Below, piece by piece: positions 1 to 8,419 of a DNA stretch of 23,949 nt; the first letter of the stretch is position 1; each line of letters starts with the position of its first letter. Origin of the DNA: Sphaeroforma sirkka. Lineage: Eukaryota > Opisthokonta > Ichthyosporea > Ichthyophonida. Below the pieces are notes generated by a model that saw nothing but the letters and a program-made list of their open reading frames with translations, ran no database searches and was not told where the DNA came from. The stretch spans positions 1 to 23,949 of the forward strand of contig LUCW03000102.1 in assembly GCA_001586965.3 (NCBI GenBank), in the 5' to 3' direction. The position numbers were made by a program, and so were the translations under genes.

Positions 1-506
1 ATAAGCTTTCCGAATATACTTACAAAACGATGACAGATTTGAATGATTAACCATTTATGGCGGTGTACATCAATACAAAGCCACCAGACATATGTACCTG
101 TCTGTTTCGTTCTCGTCATCAGTTCTCAACGAGTGCTTTGGGGCGGTGTCATCAGAGAGACTCGCAGCCACCGGAGAGCCACTCTCCCATAAATTTCTGT
201 GTAGTTGATTTCCGGAACGCGACCGTGCAAATTTATGCTTGGCCGTACTCTGTTTATGTATTGATTTGTGTGCATAAGTCAGCACCGTCGTACTCGGAGA
301 GGTACGAAAAGACCTCGACCAACTAACCTGGTGGAACAACCCTCGACTTGGAAGCGCTGCAGAGCTCTCACTTAAAGCTCTTAGCGATCTCTGGACAGCC
401 CACATTTACCTCTTATATCTACTTCACTCGAGAAGATTCTTGCAACACTAGACTTCCAGTACGCACAACCACTGTAGATTCGGAGTATGTTAATCCCAGT
501 AGCCAC

Positions 507-542
507 ACATTCACATTCACATTCACATTCACATTCACATTC
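507..542. repeat. (ACATTC)6 microsatellite
   Basis: Six perfect tandem copies of the hexamer ACATTC, followed by a partial unit (ACA). Confidence 0.97.
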
Positions 543-650
543 ACAGTATGTAAATACTTTCTTTTTTATTTATACTATTATTATGTGCATACGTATGTGT
601 ATATATGGTATTTATTACTTCTTGTGTACACAAACGTACATTTTAGGGTT

Positions 651-693
651 TTATATATATATAAATGTATACAAATATATATATATATATATA
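651..693. repeat. AT dinucleotide-rich tract
   Basis: Two interrupted TA/AT runs; the longer, 675-693, is pure alternating AT. A short G run (GGGGGGG) follows near 703-709. Confidence 0.9.
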
Positions 694-735
694 GGATAGA
701 AAGGGGGGGCTAAAAAAGTCAAAATTTCGTTCATC

Positions 736-759
736 GTCATCAATATTATTGTTGATGAC
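736..759. other. Short inverted repeat (hairpin)
   Basis: GTCATCAA (736-743) and its exact reverse complement TTGATGAC (752-759) flank an 8-nt loop. It could be a fragment of a terminal inverted repeat or chance; nothing nearby explains it. Confidence 0.6.
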
Positions 760-1419
760 ACACAGTTGACACTTGACACATGAGAATCTGAGCTAAAAAG
801 TGTCGGGAGCGAGCGTCTTTTGGACTTTGGAAGAAGTAGCCAATAATAGTAACCAGCACCCTGAAGTCCTAAAGCCTAGTCCCTCATGCATTTCTGTATC
901 AACGATAAATTTCCACACAATTCACATATTATAAGCGACTACATTTTGTAAATATTACCGTCCGCTATTCTCACATATACACCAATTTAAACTGGACCTG
1001 AAGCGCATCTTAACTCAGCAATGTCACAGGCCACAAACATTTTAGAACAAACGAAACACTCAGACTCTGCACTTAATACACGTTGTACACCCTTTTTAAT
1101 TATCCCACCCAGGAAGTAACTTCGTGTAGATGGCGCTGCTAATGTCTCTGGCGGTGCGCGCCTCGCTGCTGGTCGACCGGCTGATTCTTTATGACTGACC
1201 CGAACCCTACCAAGTGGCCAAACTACGATGTGTGAAAAAAAGAAAGCAAGCCCCCCACACCGACAGGTCCTGGATCAATAGCAAGAAGTGATCTTCATAC
1301 GACAGAACAGGACGATAGTGTATTGTTGATTTATGTGGTGTCACTAGTACAGTACTACAACCATCACAGTGCACAGCACTTTTACAACAACAGATAATCA
1401 TTGCAGCATGAGACCCGCT

Positions 1420-1686
1420 TGTAGAAATACGGCCTCCGGTCAGTCTAAAATATCAAGATCAAATGAGATAAAACATTGGTTTTTATTTGTATTTAAAATA
1501 ATTTAAAACAAGTTCTTTTTCCGATATTTCCAAGTGTTCTAAATTCACTTTGATGGCTCCAATAGCCTGAGTATTTAGTATGTCTCATTTACTTGGACCT
1601 ATTTGAGACGACGGTAGATGTAGGATATTATAAATGAATTTTATAATCTCTGAACTACTACTTACAGGTTCTGGTCTTCCCGCCGA
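1420..1686 (+). repeat. Partial LTR: extra copy of the first 267 bp
   Basis: Starts TGTAGAAATACGG and runs parallel to 1687 onward until CCCGCC, where LTR sequence stops and a second LTR start follows. The two copies differ by scattered substitutions and small indels. It is either an internal duplication of the 5' LTR or a truncated older LTR. Confidence 0.88.
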
Positions 1687-2000
1687 TGTGGAAATACGGC
1701 CTCCGGTCAGTCTAAAATATCAAGATAAAATGAGATAACATATTGGTTTTTATTTGTATTTAACAAATTTAATATAATTTTTTTCCAATATTTCAAGTGT
1801 TCTAAATTCACTTTGATGGCTCCAATAGAGTATTTGGTATGACCTATTTACTTGGACCTATTTTAGACGATAGTTGATGTAGGATGTTATAAACTAAATT
1901 TTATAATCTCCGAACTACTACTTACAGGTTTTGATCTTCCCGCCAATCTCCAAAATCCAATAAGTCTTTTTCTTTTTCAACTTTTCTTCAGATGGAACTT

Positions 2001-2010
2001 TATTTATATC
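2001..2010 (+). promoter_or_regulatory. TATA-like box in 5' LTR
   Basis: TATTTATATC is present unchanged in all three A-family LTRs (also 9042-9051 and 19781-19790). It lies about 100 bp upstream of AATAAA, as expected if U3 ends just after it and R spans the poly(A) signal. The transcription start is inferred, not shown. Confidence 0.45.
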
Positions 2011-2102
2011 AGCTAATGTATTAACGTGACTTACGCTATTATGTCTATCTACAAATTGGGCATGTGGTCATGAACACTTAGTACTTCTAGTGAAAATTAT
2101 TC

Positions 2103-2108
2103 AATAAA
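2103..2108 (+). promoter_or_regulatory. AATAAA polyadenylation signal (5' LTR)
   Basis: AATAAA followed about 20 nt later by a GT-rich stretch (CCTGTGTGAT), the usual layout of a poly(A) site. It is conserved in the other two LTRs. Confidence 0.6.
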
Positions 2109-2133
2109 GAACAGCTAGAGGTACGCCCTGTGT

Positions 2134-2175
2134 GATCGAGGATATTTAGGCTCTTAACAAGAGGCAGTCCCGATC
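2134..2175 (+). other. LTR stem-loop downstream of the poly(A) signal
   Basis: Outer arms GATCG (2134-2138) and CGATC (2171-2175) enclose an inner hairpin CTCTT-AAC-AAGAG (2151-2163). The whole 42-nt unit recurs in each A-family LTR. In the 3' LTR of A the inner arm has one change that keeps a G-U pair. Confidence 0.5.
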
Positions 2176-2273
2176 ATTTTCTTACACAAGCTACCACTGC
2201 TAAATCCTAACTGACTAAATTGTATTTTAGTTTAATATAGTTTGAAACCTAGTAATTTCCATCGAAGTTTACA

Positions 2274-2352
2274 TATTTTTCAGTTAATTAGTAGTTACAG
2301 TAGTGTACTGCTTCTAGACTATCTAACATCGATTTACTATCCAGCAAATACT
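2274..2352 (+). other. Leader between 5' LTR and gag (copy A)
   Basis: 79 bp, almost identical to 20052-20130 in copy D. A tRNA primer-binding site normally begins with TGG within a few bases of the LTR end; no TGG occurs anywhere in this leader, so the priming mechanism is unclear. Confidence 0.7.
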
Positions 2353-2997
2353 ATGGCTAAGGGTACTTCTAAAGGCAAGGGAGCCGCTAGCTCTAAGCCT
2401 GCTAAGCCTGCCGAGGTTCCTGAGGTCCCTGTGGAAACACCTAGCCTGTCTGGAGTTGAGCCTGCCGAGGAAACTGTTAGGGAAGCCAATTTTGAGGTTG
2501 GTACAGAGGATTATTCTGAGGATGACTCGTCGGATCCTAAAGCCTTGGAAGAAGAGGTATCTACTACCGCGGAAAGTCTCGCCAGCGTCCGTGTATCACC
2601 TAGGAGTGAAGCTCAGGACCCCAGCTTGCCCCCTAACCACGTGCCGTCAAATATTGGGGATAAACGTCGAAAGGCCGGAAACTTCGTGGATACGAATGTC
2701 GGGTACATTATAACTCCACATCTAAAAGACACTTCAGCACAAATCCGGAGTGAAAAGGAAGTATTGGACCTGTCCGAAAATTTCGGTTTCGCCATCGATG
2801 GAGAAGCCATTCCATTCAGCTCAAATCTTGGGGCCGAAGCTGAGGACGCCATAACTCGACAACGAGTGGTTGGATCCTCTCAATCTCGACGCCAATTGAA
2901 CCGCACTGAAGCGCTCTTGAAGGAGCTAGCGGCAGCAGCAGTTTTGAACCCCTCTATCGTGTCCCACTTGGCTGATATTCTTTCTATACCGAAGTAG
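2353..2997 (+). pseudogene. gag N-terminal part (copy A)
   Basis: Starts at the first ATG after the leader (MAKGTSKGKG) and reads 214 codons to TAG at 2995-2997. The protein opens with a Lys/Ala/Pro-rich stretch, then an acidic Glu/Asp/Ser region (about residues 35-80), then a segment that is only moderately conserved. In copy D the same reading frame runs past this point, so the TAG and the 2-nt shortening of the following A-tract are lesions of copy A. An upstream in-frame start inside the LTR (TTG at 2242) is not credible. The role is inferred from position: the structural polyprotein that packages element RNA in cytoplasmic virus-like particles. Confidence 0.8.
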
Positions 2998-3004
2998 AAG
3001 AAAA

Positions 3005-3077
3005 AATTCGGGCCCAGTTTCGAACCCGAGACCTATTGGTTTACCAGCCAGTACGTGTACCACTAAGCCAGTTACCA
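3005..3077 (-). other. Antisense tRNA-like segment in gag (copy A)
   Basis: Read on the - strand: A box TGGCTTAGTGG (3060-3070), a 33-nt gap, B box GGTTCGAAACT (3016-3026), then a run of six T (3001-3006). The spacing equals that of an intronless tRNA gene. The anticodon-like hairpin has one C-A mismatch here, and the acceptor ends do not pair, so this is not a functional tRNA. Copy D keeps a better version. Confidence 0.5.
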
Positions 3078-4384
3078 CTGGTGAGAGAGGAAATATTTCA
3101 AAATTTAATCTCTATAGCTCTGATGCTACCATTTACCATCCTCTTGACAAACCTAACCCTGTCAGAGGATATGATCGTATGGAACTCGATGAGGCTTACC
3201 ATCCTCGTAATATCGACCCTCATTTGCCAACTAACCCTGGTAATCACGATTTTGGCAATCGCTACACCAGTACCTCGTTAGAGAGTTCCCGCTCTAATCC
3301 TGAGGATGAGGAAGTGAGAACCAGACATACTCGTCTCAGGCTATTATGCTCTGGTATGCAAGTCCTTGAGGACCGTCTATTGAATGACTCTGACCTTGAC
3401 GATAGGAAAGCGGATAACATTCGCTATCTAATCGATAACAAGAGAAAGGAAATAGACACCATCTTGGCACTAGCAGCCCGTAGCACTGAGCATGAGCCTC
3501 GTGAACGCTTAGAACCAAGCTTTATAAAGCAGCTAGGTAACGCGCAGGCTGAGGTTGATTTCTCTACTAATGAGAGTACAGTGGAGACACTGAAGGCCTT
3601 CGACCAACTTAAGGAGTCTGTCAGCCTTAAGGATAAGCAGATGATGAATGCCTTTATTCATTTCTGTGAGTCAGGTGAATGGCGAACTATCTTGAAGGCC
3701 CATGAGCCCAACTGGAAAGCCCTACCCTGGCACCAGTTGCGTGATAATATACTTAACACCTTTTTTGAAGATGCACGTGACCGTGAACTTTTAGAGTCTC
3801 GCAAGTTCTTTGCAAACGATACCACTATTCGAGATGCTCTAGCTCATATGACACATATGAATACTCGGATGAGTGGTCGTACCTATACTGGCGAATATTT
3901 ATTAATTTGTCAGATGATGGAGACTCTGGGAGCTAACCTCTTTAAGAAAGTCAATGATGACATCATCGCCTATGGTGATTTGCGATCTATGCCTTGGTCT
4001 GTCTTTGAGAAGATAGTTCACAAGCATACCAATTCCTCTACTAGAGTACTTAGTACCACGAGCTACACCCAGCCCACTAAGCGAAACGCAGTAGAGACTA
4101 ATACTGCGCGTAGTACTAAGAAACCTCGCACTACTACTGGAGGGGGTACTGGCTCTACTTCTACCGAACCGAAAGGTGAAAAGAAGGTGAGAGCGCCTTG
4201 CAAGAAGTGTGGTTACAACCTCACAAAACGTAATGGCAAGTGGAATGGTAGACACGACCCTGTTAAGTGTGCACCAGGCAAGCCAGATTTTGGACACTAT
4301 ATGAAAGAGTGTGCTACTTGCAAGGGTACTAACGGTTGGCACAAAGAGGATTGCAAGGACTTACCGGACGTCCAAGTTAAGCAC

Positions 4385-4387
4385 TGA
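4385..4387 (+). promoter_or_regulatory. In-frame UGA between gag and pol (copy A)
   Basis: The gag frame ends CAC TGA CAG and continues open in the same frame into the protease. A C after UGA is a known leaky context. Translation of pol could use readthrough here or reinitiation at the ATG at 4397. Confidence 0.5.
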
Positions 4388-4396
4388 CAGTACCAT

Positions 4397-5449
4397 ATGT
4401 GCGCACTAGAGCAAGATTATGAGAAAATGTTCAATAAAATCTATACCAAAGGAGATGAACGTATCTTTCAAACAGTTTTCGTAAATGGAGAAAAAGTTAT
4501 GGCACTATTTGATCCAGGGGCTGAAGTCTCTGCTATCTCACGCCGAGTAGCCTACGCTACAGATATGGCTGTCCATAACGAAACAACTGATTTAATCTTG
4601 GGAAACGGGAAAGTTACTACTTGCGAACAAGCCATTGACTATGCACACATAATGCTGTCAGATAGAAGAGAAGTGAAGACTCACCTAATCGTTACTGACA
4701 TGTCTCAGAAATACGATTTAATTATAGGTATGACTGATCTTCTCAGTTTAGGTATAACACTCACTGGTCTGCCTAATGGGCTAGACCCGAATAAAGATCA
4801 GTCAGATGATAATATGTTAAAGATACCTAAACCTCCGGAAGGTGAAGCAAAGGATATGATTCCGCACTTCACCGATATAATTATGGACTTAATTATACAA
4901 AACAGGAAGATTGCAATAACTGACTGGTGTATGTTTAAGTTCTCTAATGGGTACGTTAGACTTGACTTAACAAACGTCGACTTCTCTAAGTTAAAGTGTC
5001 CTTCACATAACTACGTGAGTTGGAGACACAAAGACGTTGTCAAAACTCAAATCGAAGATTGGTTAAAACAGGGTCTAATTGAAATCAATTATGATGCAAC
5101 CCCAGTTAACTTAGCTCTCTTAGCGGTCGATCAATATAAATCTGATGGAACGTTTAGTAAAACAAGAGTAGTACTAGACCTGTCGCCAATCAACAAACTA
5201 ATTCCGCAACACAGTTTTCCCTTACCTAAGATAAGCGAGATACTACGTAAAATGGAGGGTGCGACTATCTTTTCCAAGATAGACTTGAAAGCTGCATTCC
5301 ATCAATTACAGATATATGAACCTCATAGGAAATACTTTTCCTTTACTTGGCAAGGTAAGAAGTACCAGTTTAAAGGTACACCTGAAGGCTTACACATGTT
5401 ACCTTCTTTCTTCCAACAAGTTATGATGGAGCTATTTGCGGACCTGTAG
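4397..5449 (+). pseudogene. pol: protease and 5' part of reverse transcriptase (copy A)
   Basis: 350 codons from ATG 4397 to TAG at 5447-5449. Residues 1-120 are a retropepsin-like aspartic protease: active-site region ALF-DPG-AE (D39-P40-G41) and the second signature IIGMTDLL. From about residue 180 the reverse transcriptase begins, with the palm segment KIDLKAAF carrying the first catalytic Asp and the block FKGTPEGLHMLPSFFQQVM. Copy D has TCG where this copy has TAG, so the stop is a nonsense mutation that separates the palm from its YLDD motif. The protease would cut Gag-Pol; RT copies element RNA into cDNA. Confidence 0.9.
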
Positions 5450-5971
5450 TATAATGTATCAGTCTATTTAGATGATATAGTTATCTTTACAAAGACAGCA
5501 CATGAACATGCTAAACTCGTTAAAGAAGTCTTAAAGCGACTTAATCATGCTAAACTTAAGATTAACGAAGACAAGTGTTCTTTTGCTAAAGATATTATAC
5601 ACTTACTTGGCTACAAAGTATCTGCAGCAGGGGTAGAAATTGATCCTGGCAAGAAACTGTTTCTGTTGGATTTATCAACACCAATTACTGGAAGAGATGT
5701 GAACTCTGTGTGTGGGTTTGTTAACTTCTTCTCGGATTCGGTACCGCATCTTTCTCATTACTTAAAGCCTTTCAGTCACCTACGGCTGCACAAAGGACCT
5801 TTGGGAAAGCTTTGGACTAAAGAATGTGATGATGAATTTAAACTAGTCAAAAGTAAAGTAATGGACGCACCCATCATGCAGTACCCTGTGGATGGTGTCC
5901 CATTCCAAGTAGCAACCGACGCTTCAGATCGAGCGGTAGGTGGAGTGCTTTTACCAAACGATAAATGGTAA
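5450..5971 (+). pseudogene. pol: RT catalytic YLDD to start of RNase H (copy A)
   Basis: Continues in the same frame after the TAG. It starts with the RT catalytic core (SVYLDDIVIF), passes the thumb/connection region (TPITGRDVNSVCGFVNFFS), and reaches the RNase H opening with its first catalytic Asp (VATDASDRAVGGVL). The frame ends at 5971 because one extra T near 5950 (CTTTTA against CTTTA in copy D) shifts it. There is no start codon of its own; it is part of the pol polyprotein. Confidence 0.9.
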
Positions 5972-6188
5972 ACCGCGCTACATACAATTCTTTAGCAAGA
6001 GTTATAATAAGAGTCAACGGAATTACCCTACCGTTAAACAAGAGCTCCTTGCTATAGTTACTGCGCTAAGACAGTTTAAAGACTACCTTTATGGAAGTTA
6101 CTTTACTGTCGCCTGTGATCAAAAGTCTTTAACATACTTAAAAGATATGAACCCTGATTCACAGTTGGTTTTAGGGTTTAGCTTTTAA
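5940..6188 (+). pseudogene. pol: RNase H remainder (copy A)
   Basis: Picks up RNase H after the +1 shift: the second catalytic residue lies in the block VKQELLAIV and the third in CDQKSL. It ends at 6186-6188 after a deletion: compared with copy C, a 28-nt stretch between TTGGT and TTAGC is replaced by 8 nt (6170-6177), removing the segment aligned with LSRWHDTISK of copy B. RNase H would remove the RNA strand during cDNA synthesis. Confidence 0.88.
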
Positions 6189-6228
6189 TATAGCACACAT
6201 CCCAGGAATATATTACCATCTTCCTGAC

Positions 6229-8382
6229 ATGCTCTCTCGACTTGTGCCCGACTACCAGAAAACAGTCAAGGAGTTATTAGCAACCGATTGGATGCTAAAT
6301 AAGAAATGGTTTAACCTCGCTCAATCACGATGGGGTCCATTTACTGTTGATATGTTCGCCGCAGAACATAACAAACAGGTTTCTGAATATAGGTCGTTGA
6401 CTCATTCTAAAGGTGATGCATTTCAGCTTGACTTATCAAAGCATAATGCGTGGGCTAACCCACCTTGTCAACTTATCGCACAGTTGTTAAATTATGTTAA
6501 TATTACTAAATCTACCATTACGCTGTGTTGTCCCTTACGTAACTCCGACCCATGGATACGTGATTTAATTAATATGATTCAAGACGAACCTATTTATGTC
6601 GACCGTGAAACCGACACGTTCTTGTATCAGGGATCCTATTCTATTAAGAAGACACCTTGGAAACACACCATTGTTTGTCGCATCGGTCCTGCAGGTACCA
6701 CTAAGTGGAAACCCTCAACCGAATTCTTAGCAAAACTAGAGGAGTCTAAAGAGTTTGAGCAAAAGCTCAAGACTCGTACAACACATGCACACAACAAGAT
6801 TGCAGTCGAGGTAATGCCGATTGAAACAGCATTAGATCGTAAAAACTTGGAACTAGCTAAGGCCATGGATCAAAGACTCAAAACTATAAGAGAACCTGAA
6901 GCTCGCACTCAACTACTTAAAGCGCTGCTTAAAGAACAGCCAGGAGTTGCGAAACAACTGAAGAAGATACTTCAACAATCTAATGTTATCAGTTATGTAT
7001 CTCAGGAGTCTACCCCTCCTGATACTGAGGTTGCCTTTTCCAACAGGACTATGGTTCATCCAGCCAGCGTTACGCAGAATCTGACTGACTTAGAGGGGCT
7101 CGAAAGCAGAGTTAAAATTATACATAATTTAACGCATCGAGGATATGAGCATACTTATAAAATGGCTATCCGTGCAGGGCTTGATCACCCGGCGCTGAAA
7201 GGAACCATACGTGAAGTATACCGACGCTGTACTGATTGTGAAAAGAACCAGATCAAGCGATACGGTTGGGCACCCCTAAAAAGTGTGACAGAAGACCAAC
7301 CGATGCGCCGAGTCATAGTCGATTTGGTTAAACTCCCGCGATCCAAGCATACTGGCGATGTATATATCTGTCATTTCTTATGTGTGGCTTCGGGCTATAA
7401 CTTGCTTTATGCAATACCGAACAAACGTCCACAAACAGTGGCAGAATTATGCTATCACGTCTTTAATGACTTCGGTTTCCCCCGAGTACTATGTTCTGAT
7501 AACGGTAGTGAGTTTTGTACCGACGTAATGGAGGCACTTATACTCGTATCAGGCATGACCCATAGGCGTGGTGTTCCTTACAAACCTCAAACGCAGGGTG
7601 CAAATGAGACACGTCATAGAGAACTTAAGAAACTCTTGCGTACCGCACTAGACGACGTTGAGGATATGTGGCCTTATCATTTGAAATGGGTTCAGACTCA
7701 AATGAATAACTGCATGAATCCTCGAACTGGAACACTCCCGTTTCACTATTTCTTTGGCCGCCATAGAGAATTACAAGCAACGTTTGATAAAACTGCGCCC
7801 GAGAAACACGTTACCCCGTGGCTACAAAAGATTGAGCATATGCAGAACGTTGTTTACCCCTGTTTACTCGAGCACAAGAATCGTGTCCTACTTAAAGCGT
7901 ATGACCGATGGAATAACACTAAGAACATTGTTCAGTTCAAAGTCGGCGATTACGTTAACATTATAAATCGAAACGCCAACGTTACCGAACTCTCTTCTAA
8001 GACGATAGGACCTTTTGTTATTTCCTACCATGATGAGAAGAGTGATACTTACGAAGTGAATAACATTGATGGTACTAGCGCAACCAATCTAGGCACTCAC
8101 CGTATCCCTACCTCCGAACTCTCATTCGCTCGCTCATTTCATTCTGATGTACCAGTTATGGAGTCACATGTCAAAGATATAATTGACAAAACATCCGAAG
8201 ACGGTTACACTTACTACAAGACCCGTTTCATGGATGGGACAGTAGCTTGGCTAACCTCCGATGCATTTCGTGAATCTCGCGACTTTCTTCGTATCTTTAA
8301 TAAGAAATGGAATAAGCGTTTACATAAGAACACACGAGATAAACGAAAAGGGTTTCCTCGGGTGACTACAAACCCTGACTGA
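6229..8382 (+). CDS. pol: methyltransferase-like domain, integrase, chromodomain-like tail (copy A)
   Basis: The longest clean frame (717 codons); its ATG is the Met of the RNase H end motif DMLSR, so it is an internal piece of pol. Residues 35-115 match the phage-Dam/DIRS methyltransferase-like fold: VDMFA (D41), N48, Y54, DAF (63-65), then NPPC at 77-80, where copy B has NPPW. Residues 116-290 are a polar linker. Integrase follows: HHCC zinc finger H299-x3-H303-x30-C334-x2-C337; catalytic D365, D424 and E460 (DD35E spacing); GPF motif at 594-596. Residues 646-694 resemble a chromodomain (VKDIID, YYKTRF, W674, then IFNKKW). Integrase joins cDNA to chromosomal DNA in the nucleus; chromodomain-like tails can guide target choice in chromoviruses. 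TGA at 8380-8382 is probably premature. Confidence 0.92.
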   Translation: MLSRLVPDYQKTVKELLATDWMLNKKWFNLAQSRWGPFTVDMFAAEHNKQVSEYRSLTHSKGDAFQLDLSKHNAWANPPCQLIAQLLNYVNITKSTITLCCPLRNSDPWIRDLINMIQDEPIYVDRETDTFLYQGSYSIKKTPWKHTIVCRIGPAGTTKWKPSTEFLAKLEESKEFEQKLKTRTTHAHNKIAVEVMPIETALDRKNLELAKAMDQRLKTIREPEARTQLLKALLKEQPGVAKQLKKILQQSNVISYVSQESTPPDTEVAFSNRTMVHPASVTQNLTDLEGLESRVKIIHNLTHRGYEHTYKMAIRAGLDHPALKGTIREVYRRCTDCEKNQIKRYGWAPLKSVTEDQPMRRVIVDLVKLPRSKHTGDVYICHFLCVASGYNLLYAIPNKRPQTVAELCYHVFNDFGFPRVLCSDNGSEFCTDVMEALILVSGMTHRRGVPYKPQTQGANETRHRELKKLLRTALDDVEDMWPYHLKWVQTQMNNCMNPRTGTLPFHYFFGRHRELQATFDKTAPEKHVTPWLQKIEHMQNVVYPCLLEHKNRVLLKAYDRWNNTKNIVQFKVGDYVNIINRNANVTELSSKTIGPFVISYHDEKSDTYEVNNIDGTSATNLGTHRIPTSELSFARSFHSDVPVMESHVKDIIDKTSEDGYTYYKTRFMDGTVAWLTSDAFRESRDFLRIFNKKWNKRLHKNTRDKRKGFPRVTTNPD

Positions 8383-8419
8383 TCTGAAATTCCCTATTTG
8401 CCACCTACTTCCTGCGTGA

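Larger units (their letters stand above)
1..1419. other. Flanking DNA, no gene recognised
   Basis: This AT-rich stretch lies outside the retroelements. It holds a hexamer microsatellite, an AT run, a short hairpin and a GC-richer patch near 1125-1195. Open frames exist on both strands at 57-326 (+) and 70-405 (-), but they overlap each other, resemble no family I know and have no coding-like composition, so I do not call them. No LTR, gag or pol similarity is visible here. Confidence 0.6.
1687..2273 (+). repeat. 5' LTR of copy A
   Basis: About 587 bp, bounded by TGTG (the other copies have TGTA) and TACA, a 4-bp terminal inverted repeat. It is homologous to 8717-9312 and 19468-20051. The right edge is fixed by comparison: LTRs 1 and 3 continue into the same leader, whereas the LTR at 8717-9312 continues into unrelated sequence immediately after GAAGTTTACA. 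It contains a TATA-like box, an AATAAA signal and a downstream hairpin. Confidence 0.92.
2998..4387 (+). pseudogene. gag capsid and nucleocapsid part (copy A)
   Basis: This is frame-shifted relative to the N-terminal part and open to TGA at 4385-4387; the first ATG in this frame is at 3179, giving 402 residues. About residues 110-300 look like a retrotransposon capsid: helical, with a W-x3-L-x4-L-x3-F pattern typical of Retrotrans_gag. The C-terminus (341-392) has two zinc-knuckle-like motifs, C-x2-C-x14-H-x4-C and C-x2-C-x6-H-x3-C; the second is spaced identically in copy B. The stop is in the same frame as the downstream protease, with nine bases between TGA and ATG. Capsid and RNA-binding roles come from family knowledge. 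Confidence 0.85.

Noticed and set aside
57-405. Overlapping open frames of 89 and 111 codons on opposite strands
   Set aside because: Neither resembles a known family; they overlap antiparallel and lack coding-like composition.
675-709. Possible promoter from the AT run and G run
   Set aside because: Low-complexity sequence with no linked gene.
487-713. Open frames through the ACATTC and AT repeats
   Set aside because: They translate microsatellite sequence (His-Ser and Tyr-Ile runs) and are explained by the repeats.
2242-2352. gag start in the LTR (TTG at 2242)
   Set aside because: Not an ATG, lies within the LTR and across the LTR end; ATG 2353 has the expected position after the leader and is conserved in D.
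3005-3077. Functional tRNA-Thr gene
   Set aside because: Acceptor halves do not pair, the anticodon-like loop has 8 nt and the stem has a mismatch in A; only a tRNA-like remnant is supportable.
3902-4342. 146-codon antisense frames opposite gag (also 21682-22122)
   Set aside because: Conserved only because the + strand gag is; no family resemblance or start/regulatory context.
4388-4412. Palindrome after the gag stop (GTGCGCAC in A, GTGTACAC in D) as a readthrough signal
   Set aside because: It is self-complementary but has no loop, so it cannot form a hairpin; the change is a simple CpG to TpA double transition.
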